A stretch of 64,000 bases of DNA. It comes from Flavobacterium granuli. Its GTDB lineage: Bacteria > Bacteroidota > Bacteroidia > Flavobacteriales > Flavobacteriaceae. A program made the translations under genes and the position numbers. The stretch spans positions 1 through 64,000 of the forward strand of contig NZ_FQWO01000015.1 of the NCBI RefSeq assembly GCF_900129705.1, in the 5' to 3' direction. Positions 18,001 to 25,640 of this stretch are shown piece by piece (position 1 is the stretch's first letter; each line of letters opens with the position of its first letter). The notes beneath the pieces are model-generated. The model did no database searches, had not been told where the DNA came from, and worked only from the letters and a program-made list of their open reading frames with translations.

Positions 18001-18173
18001 ATGTCGGCATTAGCCCCGGTATAATTGGTTCGGATGGAAATTTGAGCAGGATCTATCGAAGGAAATTCCCTGACACCCAGATAACTGTAACCAATAATTC
18101 CGAATAAAACGATCGTCAAATTGATAACAATTGTAAATACGGGTCTTTTTATGCTTAATGTAGATAAACTCAT
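15078..18173 (-). CDS. RND efflux pump inner-membrane permease (AcrB-like)
   Basis: 1031 aa, the usual length for a hydrophobe/amphiphile-efflux RND pump with 12 transmembrane segments and two large periplasmic loops. The proton-relay aspartates appear in TM4 (TGLVVDDGIVVTENIF), and the TM11-12 region reads MTSLAISLGALPIALSLG. The N-terminus LSTLSIKRPVFTIVINL is typical of the MdtBC/MexB-related pumps. It is the central gene of an adaptor-pump-channel operon on the minus strand. The substrates cannot be deduced; drugs, bile-type detergents or lipids are all possible. Confidence 0.96.
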   Translation of the reverse strand: MSLSTLSIKRPVFTIVINLTIVLFGIIGYSYLGVREFPSIDPAQISIRTNYTGANADIIESQITEPLEKAINSIDGIRNITSSSAQGSSNITVEFNLSKNLEEAANDVRDKVSQAVRSLPQDIDAPPVVSKADANGEAIISMTVQSDTRNALELSDYAENVIGQRLETIPGVSGIQIWGQKRYAMRLWIDPVKLASYGCTVAEVRAALNKQNVELPSGKLTGDNTELTVKTVGNLSKAEEFNNIIIRSEGEKTVRFSDIGTASLGPENLETKMSESGAPLVGVAIVPLPGANYLDISAAFYKEFQALKKDLPKDIKLNIAIDSTLFVKKSVIEVAETLGISIILVILIIYLFFRDWAIAFRPLIDIPVSLIATFFIMWLFGFSINVLTLLAIVLATGLVVDDGIVVTENIFKKVEEGMSPIEAAIKGSNEIFFAVISISITLAAVFLPVIFLEGFVGRLFREFGVVIGAAVLISAFVSLTLTPMLNAYLMKGGEQKKSKFYLLTEPYFQRLNSGYANALENFMRRKWMSFPILIACFGLIYLFFNLLQKETAPYDDRSALVMSMTTPEGSSYEYTDRFMQEISQLINDSIPEKKVSLVITSPGFGSSSVNSGRIRIALVEPNERTRSQKEIAEKLTKLTKKYSEAKTSVIEQPTIAVNRRGGLPIQYIIQAPNFEKLREKIPLFMDEVSKDPTFSTTDVNLKFNKPEINVTINREKAESLGISVIDIAQTLQLSLSGQRFGYFMRNGKQYQVIGQFDQKDRSKPMDLTSMFVKNNNGQLIQMDNVVTIEEQSNPPQLYHNNRYMSATVSAGLAPGKSISDGIDAMNEIKSKVLDDTFTTDLGGESRDFVESSSNTSFAFGLALLLIFLILAAQFESFIDPFIIILTVPMAVAGALFSLWLFGQTWNIFSQIGTVMLIGLVTKNGILIVEFANQLREQGKSKLEAILEASEARLRPILMTSLAISLGALPIALSLGAASVSRMGMGVVIVGGTIFSLVLTLFVIPALYLMWSKARKHYPEFDHIDEFEKESK

Positions 18174-18253
18174 TTTTTTTAAAATTATAAATTATGTTTA
18201 TGAATTATGAGATTGGTTTTAGGTCTGAAGCACCTAAATTTAAAATTCATAAC

Positions 18254-19315
18254 TTACAATTTAACTTTGACTTTTACCGGCGTTTCGTTTTTCAGACTCA
18301 TAACTCCGCTGGTTAAAACCGTGTCTCCCGCTTTCAATCCAGAAAGCACTAAAACGGAAGTAGCTGTCCTTGTTGCAGTTTCTACCATAACTTCTTTGGC
18401 CTGGCCGTTGCTGGAAATAAAAACTTTTCTTCCGTTTTGAACCGGTATAATCGCCTCGGTTGGGACAATTATGGCATCTTTTATAATATCCAAAGGCAGT
18501 TCTACATTGGCAAAAGTACCCGGTAATAACTTTCCGTCTTTATTTTCGGCAATGGCCCGAACCTGTAAGGTTCTGGTGGCGATTTCAACGGCAGGTTCTA
18601 TAGCATACACTTTAGCGGTATATTTATCGGTAGAGCCATCAACAGAAAAACTCAAATTAGCGTTAGTTTTTATCTGGCTTGCATATTTTTCAGGAATAGA
18701 AAAAGTGATTTTAAGTTTGCTGATATTAACCAGTTTGGCCACTAAAATAGCCGGTGTGATATAAGTTCCTACTGATATGGCGCGCAATCCTATCTTTCCT
18801 GAAAAAGGAGCTTTAACTGAAGTTTTTGCAATTTGGGCTTTGATCAATTGGCTTTGTGCCTTTGTTGAGGCATATTCTGCTTTGGCTACATCATATTCTT
18901 CCTGACTTATCGCTTCTTTTTGCAATAACAGTTTGGCTCGTCTTTCGTTTTCGGATGCTAGGTTTTCTTTGGTATTGGCCTGACTCAGTTGTGCTCTTAA
19001 CTCCTGATCATTTACTTTAAAAAGCAATTGGCCTTTAGTGACATTGCTTCCTTCCTGAAAGTTAATGCTTTCAACAATTCCCGAAACTTCAGATCGAATC
19101 TCGACCTGCTCATTGGCTTCAAGCGAACCCGAAAGAGACAGATTGTTGTCAAAATTTTGGGTTTGCACCACTATTCCGCTTACTGTGGTCGCGTTGGGTT
19201 TACCGGATTTGTCCTTAGTGTCACCGGAATTGTTTTTATTTTCTATAATCCGATATGTTATAAGTGAACCAAAGCCAACAATCAATAAGGTGTATATAAT
19301 GTATTTTATTTTCAT
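18254..19315 (-). CDS. RND efflux periplasmic adaptor subunit (membrane fusion protein)
   Basis: 353 aa. An N-terminal membrane anchor (YIIYTLLIVGFGSLITYRI) is followed by a barrel-sandwich (lipoyl) half at about 65-105 (SGSLEANEQVEIRSEVSGIVESI), a coiled-coil hairpin at about 105-165, the second lipoyl half (VKAPFSGKIGLRAISVG), a beta-barrel and a C-terminal membrane-proximal domain. This is the HlyD/AcrA family, which bridges pump and outer-membrane channel. It is the first gene of the operon and has a good flavobacterial promoter in front of it. Confidence 0.95.
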   Translation of the reverse strand: MKIKYIIYTLLIVGFGSLITYRIIENKNNSGDTKDKSGKPNATTVSGIVVQTQNFDNNLSLSGSLEANEQVEIRSEVSGIVESINFQEGSNVTKGQLLFKVNDQELRAQLSQANTKENLASENERRAKLLLQKEAISQEEYDVAKAEYASTKAQSQLIKAQIAKTSVKAPFSGKIGLRAISVGTYITPAILVAKLVNISKLKITFSIPEKYASQIKTNANLSFSVDGSTDKYTAKVYAIEPAVEIATRTLQVRAIAENKDGKLLPGTFANVELPLDIIKDAIIVPTEAIIPVQNGRKVFISSNGQAKEVMVETATRTATSVLVLSGLKAGDTVLTSGVMSLKNETPVKVKVKL

Positions 19316-19365
19316 GGTTATTAGGTAAAGTGAGGATTAGCGTTTTGTAATTTTATGTTAAAAAA

Positions 19366-19396
19366 CAAATTTAGGTTTTCAATTCGGAATCAGCAA
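19366..19396 (-). promoter_or_regulatory. Promoter of the first RND efflux operon
   Basis: Read on the minus strand: TTG (19394-19396), 20-base spacer, TAAATTTG (19366-19373). Both boxes and the spacing match the flavobacterial TTG / TAnnTTTG consensus. The leader to the adaptor start would be about 45 bases. Confidence 0.7.
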
Positions 19397-19669
19397 TTTG
19401 TTAATTTTTATTTAACGTTTGTCTATACAGATATTTTTAATAAATAAAAAAAAAAACTAATGAATCCTCAGAAATAGTAATGGAAAACAACATTTATAAA
19501 TTCAGAAAATCAGTGGATATCAATCGTAATAAGATGTTAAAATGCTAAAAAGGTTTAAAGAAAAAGGGAAAAATATTTTATTTGAAAATGTTTACTATTT
19601 AAGAATTGGAAATTTTCGGCATAAAAAAAGAGAGCATTTGCTCTCTTTTTCTTTATATTTTAAATTTTG
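19397..19669. other. AT-rich intergenic stretch ending in a terminator
   Basis: Together with the promoter this forms a 354-base gap between the RND adaptor and the lipoprotein gene. It is AT-rich, with a 12-base A run near 19446. A terminator is found at its right end, and I see no gene or further structure. Confidence 0.5.
19625..19652 (-). terminator. Terminator of the lipoprotein gene
   Basis: Perfect inverted repeat AAAAAGAGAGC (19625-19635), loop ATTT, GCTCTCTTTTT (19640-19650). It lies 18 bases past the lipoprotein stop codon; flanking A and T runs allow function in both directions. Confidence 0.88.
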
Positions 19670-20560
19670 TTAATTGCAAGTTAGACCTTGTATAGGAGCA
19701 ACAGCAACACCTGTACCACTAGCGGACCAATCGCCAGTAATTATACCACCACTATTAGATGAATTCCATTTTACTTTGATTTTTACTATTTCACATGCTC
19801 CCACACTTCCTTCAATAGTTATCACTCTATTAGAGCTTCCGCCTGGAGTTTTTTGTGAATGAGTTAAAGTACCACCTACTATCGTAACCACTGCATCAGA
19901 ACCGGTGAAATTAGTTAAACCACCTTGAATTTTTAAATTAGATAAAGCTTCTTTTGAGGTAAAAGTATATTCAGCTTCACGGGATGTTCCACAAGAAATT
20001 GCTTTACCTGTAAATAAGTTTTCGCATGTGCTAATTTCAGGGCACAATCCAACAAGGTTGTAACTTACGTCAAATACCCCTTGTGGACCATTTCCAGCCA
20101 CTTGTAATTTCAGATTAACTGCATCGCAAGCTTTCCAGTCTGCCTTAAGAGGAAACGTATAATTTGCCCAAGTGTTTGGTGCAGCTTTAATTCCTGAAGG
20201 AATGCCATCGATCACGAGGTCAGAATAACCCTCAGTACTTAGAACTTGAAGAACAAAGTGAGTACGTGTGTTGAAATATTTGATATAAACGGTTTTTGAA
20301 AACTTGTCTCCTCCCCATGAAACGGTTTGTTGATCAGATTTTCCAAAAAAAGTTTGACTGTCTTTTGCAATGCAATTGTCATTGCAATTTAGATAAGTTT
20401 CTAAAGCATAATCAGAACTTGGAAGTACAGTTGTAGTTATTGCCATTTTTTTGGCTGTTAGGTTACTACCTACGACAGCTTCTGTAGTAACATCAAGCGG
20501 TTCATTACTGCAGCTTATCATCGATATAGCAATTGCAAGGGTTAAAATGATTTTCTTCAT
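19670..20560 (-). CDS. Secreted lipoprotein of unknown function
   Basis: 296 aa that I do not recognise. The N-terminus MKKIILTLAIAISMISCSN is a lipoprotein signal with the lipid-attachment cysteine at residue 17. The mature protein appears to have two beta-rich parts: residues 45-170, with paired cysteines (NCNDNC) and several aromatic residues (WGG, FKTVYIKYFNTRTHFVLQV), and residues 175-296, with CPEISTC and C..C pairs and a Gly/Ser/Thr-rich strand pattern like a secreted beta-sandwich. There is no catalytic motif. It is a stand-alone unit with a clear promoter and terminator, which argues for a real, regulated surface protein. Carbohydrate binding or adhesion is possible but only a guess. 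Confidence 0.8.
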   Translation of the reverse strand: MKKIILTLAIAISMISCSNEPLDVTTEAVVGSNLTAKKMAITTTVLPSSDYALETYLNCNDNCIAKDSQTFFGKSDQQTVSWGGDKFSKTVYIKYFNTRTHFVLQVLSTEGYSDLVIDGIPSGIKAAPNTWANYTFPLKADWKACDAVNLKLQVAGNGPQGVFDVSYNLVGLCPEISTCENLFTGKAISCGTSREAEYTFTSKEALSNLKIQGGLTNFTGSDAVVTIVGGTLTHSQKTPGGSSNRVITIEGSVGACEIVKIKVKWNSSNSGGIITGDWSASGTGVAVAPIQGLTCN

Positions 20561-20583
20561 TTGGATTGATTTTTAGTTAATTA

Positions 20584-20611
20584 CAAAGTTATTCGTATTA
20601 ATTAGAAACAA
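20584..20611 (-). promoter_or_regulatory. Promoter of the lipoprotein gene
   Basis: Minus strand: TTG (20609-20611), 17-base spacer, TAACTTTG (20584-20591), 23 bases before the start codon. It matches the flavobacterial consensus. Confidence 0.7.
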
Positions 20612-20839
20612 ATATTAATAATATTTTTCAATCTGCATGTAGGATTAGTAATATAAACGATTAAGTTGAAAATTTAACGTCTAAATGCATTGTTTTTAAA
20701 CTATTAGCACAATATTATGTGTGAACTAACATAATATATTATGAATTGGCAGTATTGTCGTCTAAAAAGCAAATTGTCTAGAGAAGTTATTAAAATTGTA
20801 GAACGAGAGTGGACAATTAAATACTGAAATATAGAAGAT

Positions 20840-22945
20840 TTAACTTATATAATTCCAGATGTTTTTCTTTTTGGTAAGTTCTATATATACGGCTCTCAGT
20901 GTGGCGTGTTCTGGTTTCTGTAACGGGGCATCGGCGCTAAGGATTTTCTGGGCATGTTCTCTGGCTAAAGCCAAGATATCTCTGTCTCTTACAATATCGG
21001 CGATTTGAAGGTTAAGGACACCACTTTGTTGGGTCCCCATCAGGTTTCCGGGGCCACGAAGTTTCAGGTCGACTTCAGCGATTTCAAAGCCGTCATTGGT
21101 ACTTACCATGGTTTCCATTCGGGTTTTACTATCGCTGCTCAATTTGTGACTTGTCATCAGGATACAATAACTCTGATCGGCACCACGACCCACACGACCT
21201 CTTAGCTGATGGAGTTGGGAAAGGCCAAAACGCTCCGCACTTTCAATAATCATCACCGAAGCATTAGGCACATTGACGCCCACTTCAATCACGGTGGTAG
21301 CGACCATAATATTGGTTTTCCCTTCCGAAAAGCGTTTCATTTCAGCATCTTTATCCGCCGGTTTCATTTTTCCGTGCAAAATGGAAATAGAATACTGAGG
21401 CAAAGGGAAATCACGGGAGATACTCTCGTAACCGTCCATCAAATCCTTGAAATCCATTTTTTCGGATTCTTGAATTAATGGGTAAACAATGTAAATTTGT
21501 CTGCCAATGGCAATTTCATCTCGGATGAATTTCCAAACTTTCAGTCGGTTGGAGTCAAAACGATGCACGGTTTGTATGGGTTTTCGACCCGGAGGCAATT
21601 CGTCAATTACCGAAATATCTAAGTCGCCGTATAAACTCATCGCCAAAGTGCGCGGAATAGGAGTGGCGGTCATTACCAAAACGTGGGGCGGAATGGTGTT
21701 TTTTTTCCATAATTTAGAGCGCTGCTCGACGCCAAAACGGTGTTGCTCGTCAATAACGGCCAAGCCTAAATTTTTGAATTTTACTTTGTCTTCCAGTAAG
21801 GCATGTGTACCAATTAGTATTTGTAAAGTTCCGTTTTCTAACTCTTCATGGATTAATTTTCGACTGGCAGTTTTACTGGAACCCGTGAGTATTTTTATGT
21901 TTATATTCAGCTTATTAGCTAATTCTGAAAGACCTATAAAATGTTGATTTGCCAAGATTTCCGTAGGCGCCATCAAACAGGCTTGAAAGCCGTTGTCGAT
22001 CGCCAAAAGCATGCTCATAAAAGCCACAATGGTTTTTCCGGAACCTACATCGCCTTGTAGTAATCGGTTCATTTGAGCATTACTACCCATATCAGCCCTT
22101 ATTTCTTTAATCACTCTTTTTTGCGCTCCCGTAAGTTCAAAAGGCAGGTGATTTTGATAAAATTCATTAAAAAACTCGCCTACAATTGTAAAAGGATGTC
22201 CTTTTATTTTGTGCTTCTGAATCAGGTTTTTCATGATCAATTGCAATTGGATAAAGAACAATTCTTCAAACTTTAAGCGGTATTGGGCTTTCGCCAAAGC
22301 TTCGGCACTTTTTGGAAAATGGATGTTGAATAAAGCCGCTTTTTTAGGAATAAGCTGTAATTGTTGGATTAAGTAATCCGGCAAAGTTTCTGTAAATAAG
22401 GCTTGTGTTTCCAGAAACAGTTGCTGCATCATTTTGTTGATGGTTCGGTTTGAAATCCCGCGATTGCTTAGCGTTTCTGTCGAAGGATAAATGGCTTGCA
22501 TGGCCGAGCGTAAACTTTGCTCGTGTTCGCTTAGCAATTCAATTTCGGGATGCGCCATATTGTACATGCCGTTGAACGAAGTGCATTTCCCAAAAATCAC
22601 AATTACTTCATTGATTTTTAGAGATTCGCGAATCCATTTATGTCCTTGAAACCAGACCAATTCCATCTGGCCGGTATCATCCACAAAAGTTGCCACCAGG
22701 CGTTTTCGGCCTTTGGCAAACTCAACCGTTTTGACATTGATAATTTTGCCAATAATCTGTACTTCGGCCGCATTATTTTGCAATTCGTTGATTTTGTAAT
22801 AACGGGTTCGGTCAATGTAGCGGTTGGGATACAAATTGATTAAATCGCCGTACTTGTGAATCCCCAGTTCCTTGCGCAGCAATTCGCCCCGATTGGGACC
22901 AACGCCTTTGAGGTATTCAATAGGGGTAAGCAGGAGATTGTTCAT
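20840..22945 (-). CDS. recG: ATP-dependent DNA helicase RecG
   Basis: 701 aa, the usual RecG length. The N-terminal wedge/OB domain (about 1-160) has the GVGPNRGELLRKELGI start and the fork-binding region with TFVDDTGQMELVWFQG. The helicase core shows Walker A LQGDVGSGKT (about 295-304), the DEQH box AVIDEQHRFGVEQR, MTATPIPRTL and the QLRGRVGRG motif VI. RecG remodels stalled replication forks and Holliday junctions. No operon partner is seen: the gene stands alone on the minus strand with about 280 bases of AT-rich DNA after its stop codon. Confidence 0.98.
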   Translation of the reverse strand: MNNLLLTPIEYLKGVGPNRGELLRKELGIHKYGDLINLYPNRYIDRTRYYKINELQNNAAEVQIIGKIINVKTVEFAKGRKRLVATFVDDTGQMELVWFQGHKWIRESLKINEVIVIFGKCTSFNGMYNMAHPEIELLSEHEQSLRSAMQAIYPSTETLSNRGISNRTINKMMQQLFLETQALFTETLPDYLIQQLQLIPKKAALFNIHFPKSAEALAKAQYRLKFEELFFIQLQLIMKNLIQKHKIKGHPFTIVGEFFNEFYQNHLPFELTGAQKRVIKEIRADMGSNAQMNRLLQGDVGSGKTIVAFMSMLLAIDNGFQACLMAPTEILANQHFIGLSELANKLNINIKILTGSSKTASRKLIHEELENGTLQILIGTHALLEDKVKFKNLGLAVIDEQHRFGVEQRSKLWKKNTIPPHVLVMTATPIPRTLAMSLYGDLDISVIDELPPGRKPIQTVHRFDSNRLKVWKFIRDEIAIGRQIYIVYPLIQESEKMDFKDLMDGYESISRDFPLPQYSISILHGKMKPADKDAEMKRFSEGKTNIMVATTVIEVGVNVPNASVMIIESAERFGLSQLHQLRGRVGRGADQSYCILMTSHKLSSDSKTRMETMVSTNDGFEIAEVDLKLRGPGNLMGTQQSGVLNLQIADIVRDRDILALAREHAQKILSADAPLQKPEHATLRAVYIELTKKKNIWNYIS

Positions 22946-23274
22946 TTTGTCTTTTTGGAAAATAGAATAGAGAGAACAGAATATAGAAGTTCGGAGTCTT
23001 TTTCTTTGTTCTATTTTCTTTTCTCTTTTTTAAAAAGCGAAGATAGTTTTTTGTTTGGATATTCGAAAATAGATAAATTTCAGATAATTTTTTTTTACGT
23101 CTATAATGAATTTTATCTGATTTTATATTCCTTTATCTGAATTCATACTTAAAAAATAAGCTGTATTTTTGAAAAATATTAATGCTAATAAGACTTTGGA
23201 CGATTTGTTTTCTAAAGTAATTGCATCAAATAAAACGGGAACTACATTTTAAAAAATTGAAATAAACTAAATTT
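22946..23274. other. Divergent intergenic region between recG and the GAF kinase gene
   Basis: About 330 AT-rich bases between two divergent genes. It must contain the two promoters, but I could not assign a box pair with correct spacing. No RNA gene, repeat or terminator is seen. Confidence 0.5.
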
Positions 23275-24477
23275 ATGATTGCGCCAGAAAAGCATAGAAG
23301 GGAAGAGGAAAGAATCAAATTTTTAGAATCCTATTCTATATTGGATACACTTCCAGAAATTGATTATGATAATTTAACAGCAATTGCAGCCGAAATATGT
23401 GGCACACCAATTTCTCTTATTAGTTTAATTGATAAAGATCGGCAATGGTTTAAGTCCCATCACGGTCTGGATATTTCTGAAACATCCAGAGAGTTTTCCT
23501 TTTGTGCCCATGTGATAAATGATCCGGATGATGTTTTTATCATTGAAGATAGCAGACAAGATGTACGTTTTCATGATAATCCAATCGTTTTAGGAGAGCC
23601 AAAAGTGATATTTTATGCAGGAATTCCTTTAATTAATGAAAAGGGATTACCAATTGGATCGTTTTGTGTAATTGACCATAAACCAAAGACATTAAGTCAA
23701 AATCAAATACATTCTTTAAAAGCACTTTCTGATCAAACCATGAAATTATTGGAATTGCGATTGAAGACTTTGGAATTGAAGAAAACAATGGAAAAACTTG
23801 AAAAGAAAAATGAGGAGTTAGAAAGATTTGCCAAAATTGCAGCTCATGATTTAAAATCGCCATTAGCCAATGTATCGGGACTTGCTGAGTTTTTTATTGA
23901 AAATTACAGTTCATCAATAGACGAAGAAGGACAAGAGATTATTCAGTTAATTAAAAGTTCTTCCGACAAGTTGAGACAAATGATTGACGGTTTACTGGAA
24001 TACAGTAAAACCGATAAAATGTTAGCGGAAAATAAAACAGAAATTAATTTTAAAATTTTAATAGACGAAATTTCAAACCTTTTTATTTTTAAAAATAACT
24101 GTTCCATTACATTCAAATCAAATGTTGATTCAATAAAAACAAATAAAACCGCAATAGAACAAATATTGATAAATTTGATTGCAAATGCAATAAAATATAA
24201 TGATAAAGAAATTACTGATATTGAAATTGAATTGTTGGAAGACGAAGATTTTTATAAAATTTCCGTTAAGGATAATGGTCCAGGTGTTTTAAAAGAAGAT
24301 TATGAAAGAATTTTCCAGCTATTTGAAGTTCTATCAAATCAAGATCGTTTTGGAGAAAGAGGAAACGGAATAGGACTTGCTACTGTAAAAAAAATGGTGG
24401 AAGAGTTAGGAGGTACTATTTATGTGGAATCTGAAATGGGAAATGGATCAAAATTTACTTTCACAATAGCAAAATAG
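23275..24477 (+). CDS. Soluble GAF-domain sensor histidine kinase
   Basis: 400 aa with no signal peptide or membrane segment. An N-terminal GAF domain (about 20-160; ICGTPISLISLIDKDRQWFKSHHG ... IPLINEKGLPIGSFCVIDHKP) is followed by a short coiled coil (165-190), a HisKA domain with the H-box FAKIAAHDLKSPLANVSG (His about 198) and a HATPase_c domain with N (LINLIANAIKYND), G1 (VKDNGPGV), F and G2 (GNGIGLATVKKMVEELGG) boxes. The GAF type is the one found in bacterial cytoplasmic sensor kinases; its ligand is unknown. No response regulator is adjacent, so it is an orphan kinase. Confidence 0.93.
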   Translation: MIAPEKHRREEERIKFLESYSILDTLPEIDYDNLTAIAAEICGTPISLISLIDKDRQWFKSHHGLDISETSREFSFCAHVINDPDDVFIIEDSRQDVRFHDNPIVLGEPKVIFYAGIPLINEKGLPIGSFCVIDHKPKTLSQNQIHSLKALSDQTMKLLELRLKTLELKKTMEKLEKKNEELERFAKIAAHDLKSPLANVSGLAEFFIENYSSSIDEEGQEIIQLIKSSSDKLRQMIDGLLEYSKTDKMLAENKTEINFKILIDEISNLFIFKNNCSITFKSNVDSIKTNKTAIEQILINLIANAIKYNDKEITDIEIELLEDEDFYKISVKDNGPGVLKEDYERIFQLFEVLSNQDRFGERGNGIGLATVKKMVEELGGTIYVESEMGNGSKFTFTIAK

Positions 24478-24540
24478 TAGACTGAATTGCTATATAGTAA
24501 TATTTTCCAAATACAATTTTAGAAAATAAATAATAGAACG

Positions 24541-24571
24541 CACCGAAGTTAAATGACTTCGGTGTTTTTTT
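24541..24571 (+). terminator. Terminator of the GAF kinase gene
   Basis: CACCGAAGT (24541-24549), loop of six, ACTTCGGTG (24556-24564), then seven T. It lies 63 bases after the stop codon. Confidence 0.92.
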
Positions 24572-24688
24572 ATACTAATATTGATGCTAAAAAGAATAAT
24601 GTTAAATATCGATGGATTTAGTGATAAAGTATTGTAACCTATTGATTTTGAATCAGTAATCAGTTTAGGGTAACACTTTTTTTAAATG

Positions 24689-25429
24689 CTATTTTTCCAC
24701 CAAATCACAATACCAAAATCCGTAATCAAAGGCATCGGTTGCACTGCTGTCGCAAGCGGTATCAGAGGAATGTTCTTTTGGTTTTTCATATTTTCGGTAC
24801 ACGATTTCGCCAATTTCAAAATCAATAGGCTTGGAGAAAATGGGACCGTCAAAGGTAAAGGTGTGATATTCACCGTTTTCGCCACAAACATCTACGTTTT
24901 CAGGCAAATCGTCAATAAAATCCTGATCAATCACACGGCCTACAAAACTTTTGTCGAGGAATCGCTCATTTACACATACCACTATCGTTTTAAAACCTAA
25001 TGAAATAAATTCCTGAATCAAATCTTTTGTTGGAGTTTTCCAAAGCGGAAAAATACCTTCAAAACCGATATCCACCAATTTATCCTCTCTGTATTTGCGC
25101 AAATCTTCCAAAAAAATATCGCCAAAAACGGAATGAGTAACGCCTTGGTCTTTTAGTTTTGCCAATGTTTCCAGCATGACCTTTTCGTAGACTTCCATCG
25201 TGGGCATTTCGGGAATTTGCATTATTTCAAGGGGCAAGCCAATGCTTTTCGCCTGTTGTTCCAATAATTCTACCCGAACGCCGTGCATCGAAATGCGTTG
25301 AAACTCCTGATTTACACTGGTCAGCAAACAGCTAATTTCGAATTCGGGATGCTGTGAAATTTTATATAAGGCCAAGGCTGAATCTTTGCCGCTGCTCCAG
25401 TTAAATAAGGCTTTCTTTTTCAATGTCAT
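24689..25429 (-). CDS. Dph6-related ATP pyrophosphatase (diphthine-ammonia ligase-like)
   Basis: 246 aa when started at the ATG at 25427-25429, 26 codons inside the longest frame; this start puts the PP-loop motif at the N-terminus as in the family. The loop reads ALFNWSSGKDSALAL, an adenine nucleotide alpha-hydrolase (SGGKDS-type) signature that activates a carbonyl by adenylation. The segment GVTHSVFGDIFLEDLRKYRE is also typical. In eukaryotes and archaea Dph6 makes the diphthamide of EF-2, but bacteria have no diphthamide, so the substrate here is unknown. It is convergent with the GAF kinase gene. Confidence 0.88.
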   Translation of the reverse strand: MTLKKKALFNWSSGKDSALALYKISQHPEFEISCLLTSVNQEFQRISMHGVRVELLEQQAKSIGLPLEIMQIPEMPTMEVYEKVMLETLAKLKDQGVTHSVFGDIFLEDLRKYREDKLVDIGFEGIFPLWKTPTKDLIQEFISLGFKTIVVCVNERFLDKSFVGRVIDQDFIDDLPENVDVCGENGEYHTFTFDGPIFSKPIDFEIGEIVYRKYEKPKEHSSDTACDSSATDAFDYGFWYCDLVEK

Positions 25430-25640
25430 TGTTTTGTGTATTTCTGTGGGTAAACTTACAAAATTAGTCGGATTAGTTCGTGAAACCTTTGTAACTTTGA
25501 AAATCACAAAAATCTCAGGGATGTTCTTGTATAAAAATAGATATCAAATAGAGTCCAATCGATTGAAAAATTGGAATTATAATTCGTTTGATTAAACAAC
25601 CCCAAAAATTGGAATACGGATTCCATTAAATTTAATTAGA

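Noticed and set aside
15078..18173. Several plus-strand frames of 60-120 codons (for example 16774-17127 and 17299-17649)
   Set aside because: All are antisense to the RND pump gene, which has complete family motifs.
21507..21947. 146-codon frame opposite recG
   Set aside because: Antisense to the helicase core; no motif or leader of its own.
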